64,000 bases of DNA, from assembly GCA_030835385.1 (NCBI GenBank), contig JAURPI010000042.1, positions 1 through 64,000 on the forward strand, read 5' to 3'. Positions 10,969 to 21,921 of this stretch are shown in pieces (within the stretch, counting starts at the first letter, position 1; each line of letters starts with the position of its first letter). Below the pieces are notes generated by a model. That model was not told the DNA's origin. It made no database searches and worked only from the letters and a program-made list of their open reading frames with translations. The DNA is from Alphaproteobacteria bacterium. GTDB taxonomy: Bacteria > Pseudomonadota > Alphaproteobacteria > Rhodospirillales > Rhodospirillaceae. The position numbers and the translations under genes were made by a program.

Positions 10969-11034
10969 TGTATTTCTCACGACTGGGGTTTTGGTACGAA
11001 GGCTCGTTCGAGCGACAACAAAGCTGCGCTTGAT

Positions 11035-11075
11035 CCCCTGAACGTCAGTCGCTCGTACTGAACGACGCTCAGGGG
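11035..11075 (-). promoter_or_regulatory. Putative leuA attenuator hairpin
   Basis: On the minus strand, arms CCCCTGA and TCAGGGG (7 bp) are extended by GACG/CGTC after one mismatch. The structure sits about 65 nt upstream of the leuA start. The leader-peptide stop codon lies inside the outer stem, so a ribosome finishing the leader would disrupt it. Further short inverted repeats lie in the leader coding sequence (CAGACC/GGTCTG) and downstream (GCTCG/CGAGC), as expected for alternative pairings. No U run follows directly, so which helix acts as terminator or sequestrator is unclear. Confidence 0.5.
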
Positions 11076-11146
11076 CTGTTAAGTCGCAGACCCAGGTCTG
11101 TGAGAAGCAGGCCGAGTAGGTTCCAAACACGCCCACACGCCGACAT
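11069..11146 (-). CDS. Leucine-rich leader peptide of leuA (attenuation)
   Basis: A 25-codon open frame that begins with ATG at 11146 and ends with TGA at 11071-11069. Eight of its 25 residues are leucine, arranged as NLLGLLLTDLGLRL in the middle of the peptide. It lies about 100 nt upstream of leuA on the same strand and leads into a stable hairpin. This is the layout of amino-acid attenuation leaders such as leuL: stalling at leucine codons when charged tRNA-Leu is scarce would change the RNA fold and allow leuA expression. The Leu density and position are seen directly; the mechanism is inferred. A purine-rich GGCGG lies just upstream of the ATG. Confidence 0.72.
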   Translation of the reverse strand: MSACGRVWNLLGLLLTDLGLRLNSP

Positions 11147-11344
11147 ATCCGCCGAAATATCGGCAGAAATGCTACGGTCTTGCGTATTTGTGACCCGTTT
11201 GATCACCTGCTTATCCTTGTTCGAAACCGGTTCTGGACACCCCAAACCCGGCGTTACCGATGCCTAAAAAGTACTTTCCACCCACGAAGTCAATAACTTA
11301 GCACGAAAAAGGGTTAAATTGGGGTGAAGTCCTTATAAATTGGC

Positions 11345-11376
11345 ACAAAAAAAGGGGCCGGTGATCGGCCCCTTTT
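11345..11376 (-). terminator. Intrinsic terminator of the ilvBNC operon
   Basis: A perfect 11-bp stem, AAAAGGGGCCG with CGGCCCCTTTT, closes a 5-nt loop and is followed by a run of seven T on the minus strand. It begins 23 nt after the ilvC stop. The A tract on the other side makes it potentially bidirectional. It separates the ilv operon from the leuA leader region. Confidence 0.93.
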
Positions 11377-11398
11377 CTGTCTCAAAAATGATGCCGCG

Positions 11399-13143
<1,745 letters not shown>

Positions 13144-13170
13144 GGCAGTCTCTCCACTTGGGGTCAGGCT

Positions 13171-14964
13171 TTAGACCAGAGCCATCCCCGCTCCAGATAT
13201 GGTTTTCTTTTCGTCGTCTTCGGGGCCGAGAAGCATGTGATTGTGAGCCGCGCCTGACGGGATCATCGGGAAACAGTTTTCCTTTTGATCAACGCAGACG
13301 TCAACAATCACCGGGCCGTCGATCGTCATCATTTCTTTGATCGTGTCGTCAACCTTCGCGGGGTCCTGCACCCGCAGACCAGCTATACCATAAGCCTCAG
13401 CAAGCTTAACAAAGTCAGGCAGTGAATCTGTGTAGCTTTCCGAGTACCGGCCGCCATGAAGTAATTCCTGCCACTGGCGGACCATGCCCATGTATTGGTT
13501 GTTGATGATGAACACTTTTACGGGCAAGCGATATTGCACAGCCGTCGACAGCTCTTGAATGTTCATCAGGATCGACGCTTCACCAGCCACATCGACACAT
13601 AAAGCATCGGGATTACCCAATTGGGCGCCAATCGCGGCAGGTAGACCATAACCCATGGTGCCAAGACCACCGGATGTCAGCCATTTGTTCGGCTTGTCAA
13701 AACCATAGAACTGCGCCGCCCACATTTGATGTTGGCCAACTTCAGTGGTGATGATGGTGTTCCGCTTCTTGGTCAATTCAAACAAGCGTTCAATGGCGTA
13801 CTGAGGCTTGATTGTTTTCTTTGGCTGGTTGTATGCCAGACAATCAACGCCGCGCCATTTCTTGATCTCGGCCCACCACTTTTTCATGTCTTGCTGTTTG
13901 GGACGCGACTTCCGCGATTTCCAAGCCTTCAGCATAGCTGACAACACCAGTCCGGCATCGCCAACGATGGGAATATCAACAATCACGTTCTTGTTGATCG
14001 ACGACGAATCAATATCGACATGGATTTTCGTCGAGTCCGGCGAGAAGAAATCAAGGTTGCCGGTCACCCGGTCATCGAAGCGCGCACCAATATTGATCAT
14101 CACGTCACAACCGTGCATCGCGAGATTGGACTCATAGGTGCCGTGCATGCCGACCATGCCAAGCCAGTTGGGTCCAGACGCCGGGTAGGCCCCCAAGCCC
14201 ATCAAAGTCGACGTGATAGGAAAACCTGTTGCTTTGACCAACTGATTGAGTGTTTTTGCCGCACCCAGACCAGCATTGATCACACCACCTCCGGTGTAAA
14301 ACAACGGACGCTTTGCATTCGCCATGGCGTCGACGGCTGCCTCAATCGAAGCCCGATCCGGCTCATGCGCCGGCCGATAGGTTTTATGCTGCTGGCGTTT
14401 GATCCCACGCGGCGCCGTTGCGTAAGCACCTTTGTCCATCACCACGTCCTTGGGCAAATCTACAACGACCGGACCAGGACGGCCGGACCGCGCAACGTAA
14501 AACGCTTCGTGAATCGTTTGCGCAAGGTCGTTTGGATCTTTGACTAAGTAATTGTGCTTTGTGCAGGGACGGGTAATGCCAACGGTATCCGCTTCCTGAA
14601 AAGCATCATTGCCGATCAAGTGCGTTGGCACCTGGCCAGTGAGACAAACCACCGGGATAGAATCCATCAACGCATCGGTCAGACCGGTCACCGCATTGGT
14701 TGCGCCGGGGCCTGATGTCACCAGAACCACACCAACCTTTCCGGTCGAGCGGGCATAACCTTCGGCTGCATGCACCGCACCTTGTTCATGACGTACAAGG
14801 ATATGGCGGATACGATTTTGCCGAAAAATCTCATCGTAGATGGGCAGGACAGCACCGCCGGGGTACCCGAATACGACCTCAACGCCCTGTTCCTCTAGAG
14901 CTTTAAGTATAATTCGGGCGCCGAGCATTTGCCGGCCGTCAATTGCATCCCGTGGCATCGTCAT
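13171..14964 (-). CDS. ilvB: Acetolactate synthase large subunit (biosynthetic)
   Basis: A 597-residue ThDP- and FAD-dependent catalytic subunit of acetohydroxyacid synthase, the first common enzyme of Val, Leu and Ile synthesis. The catalytic Glu is E60 in RHEQGA. The FAD region and the C-terminal ThDP domain with [20 protein letters not shown] are present. The usual GDG of the ThDP motif reads AGEAS, which I know from other alphaproteobacterial IlvB proteins. AGGA precedes the start at 14964; a second ATG two codons on is also possible. It heads ilvB-ilvN-ilvC, with 27 nt to ilvN. Confidence 0.96.
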   Translation of the reverse strand: MTMPRDAIDGRQMLGARIILKALEEQGVEVVFGYPGGAVLPIYDEIFRQNRIRHILVRHEQGAVHAAEGYARSTGKVGVVLVTSGPGATNAVTGLTDALMDSIPVVCLTGQVPTHLIGNDAFQEADTVGITRPCTKHNYLVKDPNDLAQTIHEAFYVARSGRPGPVVVDLPKDVVMDKGAYATAPRGIKRQQHKTYRPAHEPDRASIEAAVDAMANAKRPLFYTGGGVINAGLGAAKTLNQLVKATGFPITSTLMGLGAYPASGPNWLGMVGMHGTYESNLAMHGCDVMINIGARFDDRVTGNLDFFSPDSTKIHVDIDSSSINKNVIVDIPIVGDAGLVLSAMLKAWKSRKSRPKQQDMKKWWAEIKKWRGVDCLAYNQPKKTIKPQYAIERLFELTKKRNTIITTEVGQHQMWAAQFYGFDKPNKWLTSGGLGTMGYGLPAAIGAQLGNPDALCVDVAGEASILMNIQELSTAVQYRLPVKVFIINNQYMGMVRQWQELLHGGRYSESYTDSLPDFVKLAEAYGIAGLRVQDPAKVDDTIKEMMTIDGPVIVDVCVDQKENCFPMIPSGAAHNHMLLGPEDDEKKTISGAGMALV

Positions 14965-15009
14965 CCGTTCCTGCGCCCCCTCATCCGAGGATTTCAGCGC
15001 GTTTCTATT

Positions 15010-15044
15010 CCATAAAAAGACAAACCGCCTCCGGTGGGAGGCGG
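15010..15044 (-). terminator. Intrinsic terminator after miaA
   Basis: An 8-bp GC-rich stem, CCGCCTCC with GGAGGCGG around a 4-nt loop, is followed by TTTGTCTTTTT on the minus strand. It lies between the miaA stop and the ilvB start. It most simply ends the miaA transcript. A role as an ilvB attenuator is possible, but I see no Ile/Val/Leu-rich leader peptide in the gap. Confidence 0.8.
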
Positions 15045-15074
15045 AAAGCGAGGGTAACTATCAAGCCCCCTAGC

Positions 15075-16019
15075 TTAGGTCAACAGGTTTTGACGAATTT
15101 TTGGAAAGATTTCGTTAAAAATACTTTCTGAATATTGCGCGTTGATCGTTTCTGACGCACTAAATTGACCCCGAAACCAAGTCATTTGCCGCTTGGCATA
15201 ATTCCGCGTGTGCTGCTTAGCCTTGGTTACAGCGTCCTCACGGCTGCTTTCGCCAGCCAGAAACGCCGCCAGCTCAGGAACCCCAAGCGCCTTCATCACC
15301 GGAAGAGCCGGATCCAATTTTCGTGCGATTAACGTCGCGACTTCATCTAAAGCGCCGGCGTCTAACATCGCCTCAAACCGGCTATTGCAGGCCGCGTACA
15401 GGGTATCCCGCTGGGGCTGAAAGAGAACACGCATGTAGCTAGCGTCGATCAATGGCTTGGCCTGAGCTTTCTTCTGCCACTCATATAGCGGTGTGCCCGT
15501 GGCCTCGACCACTTCCCAAGCGCGAAGGATGCGCTGGCGATCTTTGGACTTCAGCTTAGCCGCGCCTACGGGGTCTTTCTCTTTCAGGCTCGCGTACAGC
15601 GTGTCATTGCCGTCCTCTATGCGCATCCGACGGGCAGCCTGACGGACTTCAGAGGGGATCTCTGGAATATCAGCGAGCCCTTCCATCAAAGCCTTTAGGT
15701 AAAGGCCGGTCCCACCAACCACGATGGGGAGCTGGTTCGCCGCCACGGCAGTTTCAATTTCATTCGCTGCGTCGGCGGCCCACGCCGCAGCCGTGCAAGC
15801 GGTCGCGCCATCCAGATACCCGTAAAGTATATGAGGCACACGCGCCTCGTCCTCTGCACCTGGTCGGGCTGTTAATATGTGCAGATCAGAATAGACCTGC
15901 ATGCTGTCGGCATTGATGACAACACCGTTGAGTTCCTCTGCGATCCGCAGCGCCAATCCGGACTTGCCGCTTGCCGTAGGTCCAGCAATGACGAGTACTT
16001 GAACATCAGAGTCCGGCAT
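15075..16019 (-). CDS. miaA: tRNA dimethylallyltransferase
   Basis: A 314-residue enzyme that adds the dimethylallyl group to A37 of tRNAs reading codons that begin with U. The P-loop GPTASGKS is at residues 12-19. The substrate-binding DSMQVY and the KDRQRILRAWEV segment are typical. The C-terminal QHTRNYAKRQMTWFRGQ matches the conserved MiaA ending. Length is normal. It lies 12 nt downstream of the DUF1015 gene and ends in a terminator. Confidence 0.96.
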   Translation of the reverse strand: MPDSDVQVLVIAGPTASGKSGLALRIAEELNGVVINADSMQVYSDLHILTARPGAEDEARVPHILYGYLDGATACTAAAWAADAANEIETAVAANQLPIVVGGTGLYLKALMEGLADIPEIPSEVRQAARRMRIEDGNDTLYASLKEKDPVGAAKLKSKDRQRILRAWEVVEATGTPLYEWQKKAQAKPLIDASYMRVLFQPQRDTLYAACNSRFEAMLDAGALDEVATLIARKLDPALPVMKALGVPELAAFLAGESSREDAVTKAKQHTRNYAKRQMTWFRGQFSASETINAQYSESIFNEIFPKIRQNLLT

Positions 16020-16031
16020 GACGAGTTTCGA

Positions 16032-17255
16032 TCAATCGAGAACGTGGCTCAACAAACCGTCCGCCAACTTAGGCTCAAACCAAGTCGACTTGGGTGGCAT
16101 CACTTCGTCGGCGTCGGCGACCGCCATTAGATCGGCCATGCTGGTCGCAAAAAGGGCAAATGCGACCGCCATCTCTCCGGAATTAACGCGCTTCTCTAAC
16201 TCTCCGAGACCGCGAATACCGCCGACGAAGTCAATCCGGTCGTCGGTACGCAGATCTGCAATACCGAGCAACGGCTCGATCAGGTTTGCGTGCAATAAAC
16301 TGACATCCAGTCGTCCGACCGGATCCTCTTGCGGTATATGTCCAGCATGGAGATCGAGCTGATACCAGGCGCCATCGAGATACATGCCAAACTGTGTCGG
16401 TTGGGTTGGTTTAGCTTGGCCATCTGTGCGCGCGACATCAAAGCGCTCGCCGATCTTAGCCAACAGATCAGATGCTGTTAGCCCGTTGAGATCTTTGATC
16501 ACGCGGTTGTAATCGAGGATACGCATCTCGTCATCGGCATAGGCGACGGTCAGAAAATACTGGGCGTTTTCAACATCAGGCTTAGCCTTCGCGACGCGTG
16601 ATCCAGCGGCCGAGCGATGGTGACCATCGGCGATGTACAGGGCTGGCATGGCGTTGAACGCCTCGGTCAACGCCGAGATTTGTGCATCATCGTTGATGAC
16701 CCAGATGGCGTGCACGACACCATCGTCAGCCGTCACATCATAGGTCGGTGCATTTGCAGTGACCGATTCAAGCACGACCTTCACCGCTAGTGATGACTTG
16801 TACGCCAACAGCACGGGCCCCGTTTGAGCATTGAGTGCCGTAATCTGGTTAACCCGGTCGTCTTCTTTTTTCGGGCGGGTGAACTCATGCTTGCGAATAT
16901 CGCTAGCGTCGTAAGCTGACGCAGAGGCGGCCATGGCAACACCGGTCTGGACGTGACCCCCCATGGTCAGGCGATAAGCGTAGTAACAAGGTTTGTCCTC
17001 GCGGATGAGAACGCCGTCGTCGATTAACCGATGTAAGTTCTCGGCACCCTTATCGTAAACCTCTTGAGCGTAGACATCCGTTTCCGGCGGAAGGTCGATT
17101 TCTGGTTTTGAAATATGAAGAAAACTATTGGGTCGCCCCTCCGCGCGGGTCCGTGCCTCCGCCGTATTTAAAACATCATAAGGTGGCGCAGCGACTGCAT
17201 CCGCTTGATCAGGTACAGGACGAAGGGCCGCAAAAGGACGAACTAGTTCTGGCAT
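16032..17255 (-). CDS. DUF1015 family protein
   Basis: A 407-residue cytoplasmic protein of the DUF1015 family, whose biochemical role is not established to my knowledge. The start (PELVRPFAALRPVPDQADAV), the early PPYDVLN, the mid segment KKEDDRVNQITALNAQTGPV and the central IADGHHRSAA are hallmarks. No membrane segment is visible. It probably shares a transcript with miaA. In other alphaproteobacteria the family is often near serine biosynthesis genes; that context is absent here. Confidence 0.88.
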   Translation of the reverse strand: MPELVRPFAALRPVPDQADAVAAPPYDVLNTAEARTRAEGRPNSFLHISKPEIDLPPETDVYAQEVYDKGAENLHRLIDDGVLIREDKPCYYAYRLTMGGHVQTGVAMAASASAYDASDIRKHEFTRPKKEDDRVNQITALNAQTGPVLLAYKSSLAVKVVLESVTANAPTYDVTADDGVVHAIWVINDDAQISALTEAFNAMPALYIADGHHRSAAGSRVAKAKPDVENAQYFLTVAYADDEMRILDYNRVIKDLNGLTASDLLAKIGERFDVARTDGQAKPTQPTQFGMYLDGAWYQLDLHAGHIPQEDPVGRLDVSLLHANLIEPLLGIADLRTDDRIDFVGGIRGLGELEKRVNSGEMAVAFALFATSMADLMAVADADEVMPPKSTWFEPKLADGLLSHVLD

Positions 17256-17571
17256 GTAACGCTTTCATATAAGGAGCGAGGTCTGTGCTGTCGTTTACCG
17301 GGCCCCCTGCACCCGCGCAACCATAAGCCGCCCGATATTCAGACTTTCTTTGCAACTTTGATCTATCGAGAGGCGTTCGGGTTAGACGAGACCCCGTGCG
17401 GAGGGCCTTTTTCCATAACGCTGGTAATCAGTCTGTCGATTTACAGCGTGGACGCAGACTCACATACCGGAAAAGATGCAATTTTTACGGGTACTTACAA
17501 CAGTTATTTGACCAGCACCAGGACTTGTAGTAGCGAGTCAATATTATTGGGCCTAGACGTAGAGTTACATA
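17256..17571. other. Intergenic region between divergent genes
   Basis: A 316-bp gap between the DUF1015 gene (minus) and a small plus-strand gene. It must hold promoters for both. I see no tRNA, convincing hairpin or conserved ORF. Plus-strand frames around 17358-17603 are open but show no family likeness. Confidence 0.5.
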
Positions 17572-17871
17572 ATGGCGAAATCCAAATCAGAGATCCTCGA
17601 TGACTTCCAAGCCTTCGTGGGCAAGCACGGGGGAAATTATAAAGAGTGGTATGTCTCCACCGATTACAATCCCAAGATGGATTTGACCAAGTATCATAAA
17701 ATCAAGAATGGCGACAAAGGCCTGTTCCGCACGGCTGAGTCAGACATTCGTTCCGCCGAAGTCGCAGAATTTTTCACTGACCTTGTGGCCAAAGGCGACT
17801 CAGGCATCAAAGACGATGCGATATGTGTTTACGCCTTTAAGATGGCAAAGCACACGCGACCAAACCGTTAG
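17572..17871 (+). CDS. Small conserved-looking protein of unknown function
   Basis: A 99-residue acidic and basic mixed soluble protein without signal peptide or membrane segment. The composition is ordinary and aromatic residues are spread evenly (KEWYVSTDYNPKMDLTKYHK), which suggests a folded domain rather than a random frame. I do not recognise the family. It is convergent with pepA, whose stop lies 18 nt beyond. The coding call rests on codon quality, the uninterrupted frame and the lack of a better frame. Confidence 0.65.
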   Translation: MAKSKSEILDDFQAFVGKHGGNYKEWYVSTDYNPKMDLTKYHKIKNGDKGLFRTAESDIRSAEVAEFFTDLVAKGDSGIKDDAICVYAFKMAKHTRPNR

Positions 17872-17889
17872 TCAAATCAAAGCTTCTCA

Positions 17890-19377
17890 TCACCGCTCAT
17901 AGTTGTCGGTGACAAACCGGTTTAGCAGGCGCACGCCAAATCCGGTGCCACCCTTTGGTGCTAATGCCGTTCCTGATTCAGCCCAGGTCACGCCCGCGAT
18001 ATCCAGATGAGCCCAAGCTGTTCCCTTGCGTATGAAACGCTTCAGGAATTGTGCAGCCGTAGTTGCTCCGGCGTATCGGCCACCAAGGTTTTTCATATCG
18101 GCAATGGGTGAGTTGATTAGCTTGTCGTACTCCGGCCCAATTGGCATCCGCCACAACCGCTCTTTTACCATCAATCCCGCGTCTGAAAGCTGCGTGGACA
18201 ACTCGTCGTCATCGGAGAACAAGCCTGCATAATGTTCTCCCAGAGCTGCAATGATCGCGCCCGTGAGGGTCGCCAGATCAACTATGGTGTCTGGTTTATA
18301 ATTTTCCTGCACATACCAAAGCGCATCTGCCAAAACGAGGCGACCTTCGGCATCCGTGTTGAGAACTTCGATGGTTTGACCATCTGCTGAGGTAACTACG
18401 TCACCAGGCCGTTGTGCATTGGCGTCAGGCATATTCTCGACCAACCCGAGAATACCTACCGCATTGACCTTGGCCTTACGTCCAGCCAACGCCTTGAACA
18501 GACCGGTGACAACGCCAGCTCCGCCCATATCCCATTTCATATCCCACATGCCCTGACCGGGTTTCAGGCTGATCCCGCCGGAGTCAAAACAAACACCTTT
18601 GCCAACAAAAGCAACGGTCGGGTCATTCTTGCCGGCACCGTTCCACTCGAACACAACGAGCTTGGGTTCATGGATTGATCCCTGGGCTACACCGAGCAAC
18701 GCGCCCATGCCCATTTTCTCCATCTCTTTCCGGCCAATCACTTTGACCTTGAGGCCGCTACCTGCCAGCTCCTTGGCCCGCGCTGCAAATGTGACGGGTG
18801 TCAAAACATTCGGTGGTTCACTCACCAAGTCTCGGGTCAATAGAACGCCCGCGTTGACGGCATCCCGGCTTTTGAAGGCGGTACGAGCGCCACCAACATC
18901 AGACACAGCAACAGAAATAGAATTTAACTTGGGTTTCGCTGAGGCTTTCTCTGTCGTGCGATACTTGTCGAAACGGTAGGACTTCAATGCAACACCAGAT
19001 GCAAGAGCAGCGGCAACGTCAGCACAGTCGATCCCAGGTTTCCTAATATCGTCGACGATGATCGTTGCGCGGGGTTCCTTTGAGAGCGCCCCATAAAGGG
19101 TGGCCCCCGCTTCTTCGATGGACTGCGCGTTTAAGTCTTTAGCCTTACCCACACCCACGGCAACGACCCGAGTCAGTTTGGAGCGCGTTGGGCCATATAC
19201 AGTGGCCAGCCTCCCCGCTTGCCCCGTGTGCTTGGCTGCTTTCATCGCAGCCGATAAAGCGCCACCAGTCGCGCGATCAATAATCTGGCCGGTTTTTCCT
19301 AGCTTTCCGCCATCAGAGACGGCAATCGCAACGGCGCCAGACGCCGGGCGGGCCAATTTGGCAAACGAGACTTTCAT
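17890..19377 (-). CDS. pepA: Leucyl aminopeptidase (M17)
   Basis: A 495-residue cytosolic metallo-aminopeptidase that removes N-terminal residues from peptides. The C-terminal catalytic domain shows the metal-binding VGKGVCFDSGGISLK and the signature NTDAEGRLVLAD near residues 338-350, plus DLATLTGA. The N-terminal macro-like domain is present. Length is standard. It is transcribed alone, divergent from the CoxL-like gene, with a 174-nt intergenic region containing an ACCCTGCC/GGCAGGGT inverted repeat (19422-19459). Confidence 0.95.
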   Translation of the reverse strand: MKVSFAKLARPASGAVAIAVSDGGKLGKTGQIIDRATGGALSAAMKAAKHTGQAGRLATVYGPTRSKLTRVVAVGVGKAKDLNAQSIEEAGATLYGALSKEPRATIIVDDIRKPGIDCADVAAALASGVALKSYRFDKYRTTEKASAKPKLNSISVAVSDVGGARTAFKSRDAVNAGVLLTRDLVSEPPNVLTPVTFAARAKELAGSGLKVKVIGRKEMEKMGMGALLGVAQGSIHEPKLVVFEWNGAGKNDPTVAFVGKGVCFDSGGISLKPGQGMWDMKWDMGGAGVVTGLFKALAGRKAKVNAVGILGLVENMPDANAQRPGDVVTSADGQTIEVLNTDAEGRLVLADALWYVQENYKPDTIVDLATLTGAIIAALGEHYAGLFSDDDELSTQLSDAGLMVKERLWRMPIGPEYDKLINSPIADMKNLGGRYAGATTAAQFLKRFIRKGTAWAHLDIAGVTWAESGTALAPKGGTGFGVRLLNRFVTDNYER

Positions 19378-19551
19378 AACAGGTCCTTATCTTTATAACT
19401 GTGTCGCCTACCCTAGGGTTCACCCTGCCCCTGAACAAGAGTAGCGTGGGTGGCAGGGTTGTTTCGTTTCTCTAGACAGCCCCTTTTCTCCCGGTATGGT
19501 GTGGCCAAAGCTTGTTAGGGCGACACAATATTTTCAACAGGAGAGGTGACC

Positions 19552-21897
19552 ATGGGCAAGTTCGGAATGGGGCAACCGATCCGGCGCATCGAAGATCAAC
19601 GCTTCGTAACCGGCACGGGACAGTATACCGACGACGTCAACCGTCCCAACCAAAGCTGGATGGCCGTTTTGCGGTCGCCCTACGCGCATGCGGACGTAAA
19701 ATCCATCGACACAACAGCCGCCAAAAATGCCGAAGGCGTTCTCGGTGTCTTTGTGAATCAAGACCTCGAAGCGGCTGGATTCGCAGATATGCCTGCCGAC
19801 TCCATTCCGCCGGGTCCAGATGGCAACGCCCCGGAAGCACCCCATCGGCCAATTCTCGCAAAAGATCGAGTCCGTTATGTCGGTGAGCCCGTCGCTGTGG
19901 TTGTCGCAGAAACACTGGCCCAAGCCCGTGATGCATCTGAATTGATCGAGGTCGACTACGACGAAAAACCCGCCGTCGCGGACATGAACGCTGCTCTGGC
20001 CGATGGCGCACCGCAGCTGTTTGACGAGGTAACAGGCAACCTTCTTGTTCACTGGTCAATGGGTGACAAAGACTCCACTGAAGCCGCGTTTGCTAAGGCG
20101 GATAAAGTTATCTCGATTGATCTGGTTAATAACCGTATCGCTCCTACGGCGATCGAACCCCGAGGGGCACTCGCCGAGTATGACAGTAGTAGTGATCGAT
20201 ACACCCTGACCACCGGCACGCAAGGGTCACACAAACTACGCGAATGGATCACGGGCAAGAAAGGCAGAAAGGCAGCCGATATTCCCGTCGAGAAACTGCG
20301 CGTGATCTGTCCCGATGTAGGCGGCGGGTTTGGCATGAAGAATTTCCTCTTCAACGAACCATTGGCAGCATTGTTCGCAACAAAGGTCGTCGGCAGACCG
20401 GTTAAATGGACCGGTGACCGCACCGAGAGTTTTCTCAACGACACCCACGGCCGTGATCAAATCAACCACGCCGAGCTGGCCATAACCAACGAGGGACGCT
20501 TTCTTGCCATTCGGGTTTCTTCCCTGGGCAATATCGGTGCGTATGTGTCGCAATTCGGCGCCATGATCCCAACCATGGCCGGCTGTGGCATGTTGTGCGG
20601 CTGTTACGATTTAGAAGCCGCTCATGTTGACGTGAAGGTCACCATGACCAACACCACGCCCGTCGACGCCTACCGAGGCGCGGGTCGACCCGAAGCTTCA
20701 TATGTTATGGAACGCCTGGTCGACAAGACAGCCAGGGAAACCGGTATCGCCGCTGACGCGCTCCGTCGTCTGAACTTCATCAAACCCGACGCATTTCCTT
20801 ATACGACGCCTCTAGGCATGCCCTATGACTCTGGCGAGTACGCAAAACTGATGGACTTGGCGATGAACCGCGCCGATTGGGCCGGGTTCGAGAAACGCCG
20901 CCAAGACGCGGCAAGCAAAGGCAAGCTGCGCGGTTTGGGTATGAGCTATTACATCGAGGCCTGCGGCGGCGGTCCCACCGAATATGCCCGGTTGTCTGTC
21001 GATAAGAACGGCAAAGTCCTTGTAAAAAGTGGTAGCCAAAACAATGGCCAGGGACAGGCAACCACATTCTCCCAATTGACTGCTGAAACCTTGGGAATCG
21101 AGATGGACGATGTCGAGATTCGTATGGGCGATACAGATGACATTGAGCAAGGAATGGGAACTGGCGGAAGCCGCGCCTTGGCTGCCGGCGGGTCCGGTGT
21201 CGTAACAACCGCTGAAGCCCTCATTGAAAACGGCAAGAAAGTTGCTGCTAATTTATTAGAAGCGGCTGAGGTCGATATCGAGTTCAACGATGGCGGGTTC
21301 CACATCGCTGGAACCGACCGCTCGGCAACGTTGGCCGATGTCGCAAAAGCGTCATTCGAAGACAGCCTCTGCCCGGATGATGTGGAACCTGGCCTGGTTA
21401 CCGTTTTGGAACAACCACCGGTGGCGCCAACTTTCCCCAATGGCTGTCACTTATGCGAAATCGAAATAGACCAAGACACAGGCGAAATCGAATTCATCAA
21501 CTATGTCATCGAAGATGACATCGGGTGCATCCTCAACCCGCTCATGCTGGAAGGCCAGATTCTGGGCGGTGCCGGTCAAGGTATTGGTCAGGCCCTATAT
21601 GAAGAGTCGGTCTATGACGAGAGCGGACAGCTGGTGAACGGGTCGTTCATGGATTACATCATGCCGCGGGCCGACAACGTCCCACCCTTTGACTTCCACT
21701 ACACAGAAGTGCCTTCCCCCAGCAATCGCTTGGGCGCCAAAGGAGCTGGTGAAGCTGGAACGATCGGATCAACGCCAGCAGTTGCTAATGCCGTAATCGA
21801 TGCCCTTTCTCCTTTGGGTGTTAGTGACATTGAGATGCCCATGACGCCATTAAAAATTTGGCAAGCCACTCAACGCGCCACGACTAAAGCGGCATAA
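19552..21897 (+). CDS. Xanthine dehydrogenase/CoxL-family molybdopterin-binding subunit
   Basis: A 781-residue large subunit of the aerobic CO dehydrogenase/xanthine dehydrogenase superfamily that would bind molybdenum cytosine dinucleotide. The active-site loop reads AYRGAGRPEASY near residue 373, not the AYxCSFR of true CO dehydrogenases, so it is a form II or related oxidoreductase with unknown substrate. The motifs GGGFGMKN, GQGQATTFSQ and GAKGAGEAG are present. The frame opens at GTG 19546, but ATG 19552 has AGGAG at the right distance. The FAD (CoxM) and iron-sulphur (CoxS) subunits are not adjacent; cysQ follows instead. The protein is complete, so partners must be encoded elsewhere if it is functional. 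Confidence 0.85.
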   Translation: MGKFGMGQPIRRIEDQRFVTGTGQYTDDVNRPNQSWMAVLRSPYAHADVKSIDTTAAKNAEGVLGVFVNQDLEAAGFADMPADSIPPGPDGNAPEAPHRPILAKDRVRYVGEPVAVVVAETLAQARDASELIEVDYDEKPAVADMNAALADGAPQLFDEVTGNLLVHWSMGDKDSTEAAFAKADKVISIDLVNNRIAPTAIEPRGALAEYDSSSDRYTLTTGTQGSHKLREWITGKKGRKAADIPVEKLRVICPDVGGGFGMKNFLFNEPLAALFATKVVGRPVKWTGDRTESFLNDTHGRDQINHAELAITNEGRFLAIRVSSLGNIGAYVSQFGAMIPTMAGCGMLCGCYDLEAAHVDVKVTMTNTTPVDAYRGAGRPEASYVMERLVDKTARETGIAADALRRLNFIKPDAFPYTTPLGMPYDSGEYAKLMDLAMNRADWAGFEKRRQDAASKGKLRGLGMSYYIEACGGGPTEYARLSVDKNGKVLVKSGSQNNGQGQATTFSQLTAETLGIEMDDVEIRMGDTDDIEQGMGTGGSRALAAGGSGVVTTAEALIENGKKVAANLLEAAEVDIEFNDGGFHIAGTDRSATLADVAKASFEDSLCPDDVEPGLVTVLEQPPVAPTFPNGCHLCEIEIDQDTGEIEFINYVIEDDIGCILNPLMLEGQILGGAGQGIGQALYEESVYDESGQLVNGSFMDYIMPRADNVPPFDFHYTEVPSPSNRLGAKGAGEAGTIGSTPAVANAVIDALSPLGVSDIEMPMTPLKIWQATQRATTKAA

Positions 21898-21921
21898 TGG
21901 AATGATCGGACACACCAAGCC

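Noticed and set aside
10969-11136. Upstream extension of leuA to 569 residues
   Set aside because: The extra 56 residues have no LeuA character, overlap the leucine-rich leader in another frame and cross the hairpin. ATG 10968 gives the family length.
13171-14964. Altered GDG motif (AGEAS) in IlvB as a defect
   Set aside because: The same substitution is, as far as I know, normal in alphaproteobacterial IlvB, so it is not a sign of lost function.
19534-20052. Long antisense ORFs within the CoxL-like gene (also 20780-21440)
   Set aside because: They are shadows of a GC-rich coding frame, with no start context or family likeness.
19552-21897. Aerobic CO dehydrogenase
   Set aside because: The AYxCSFR active-site loop of true CO dehydrogenase is replaced by AYRGAGR, and the other subunits are absent.
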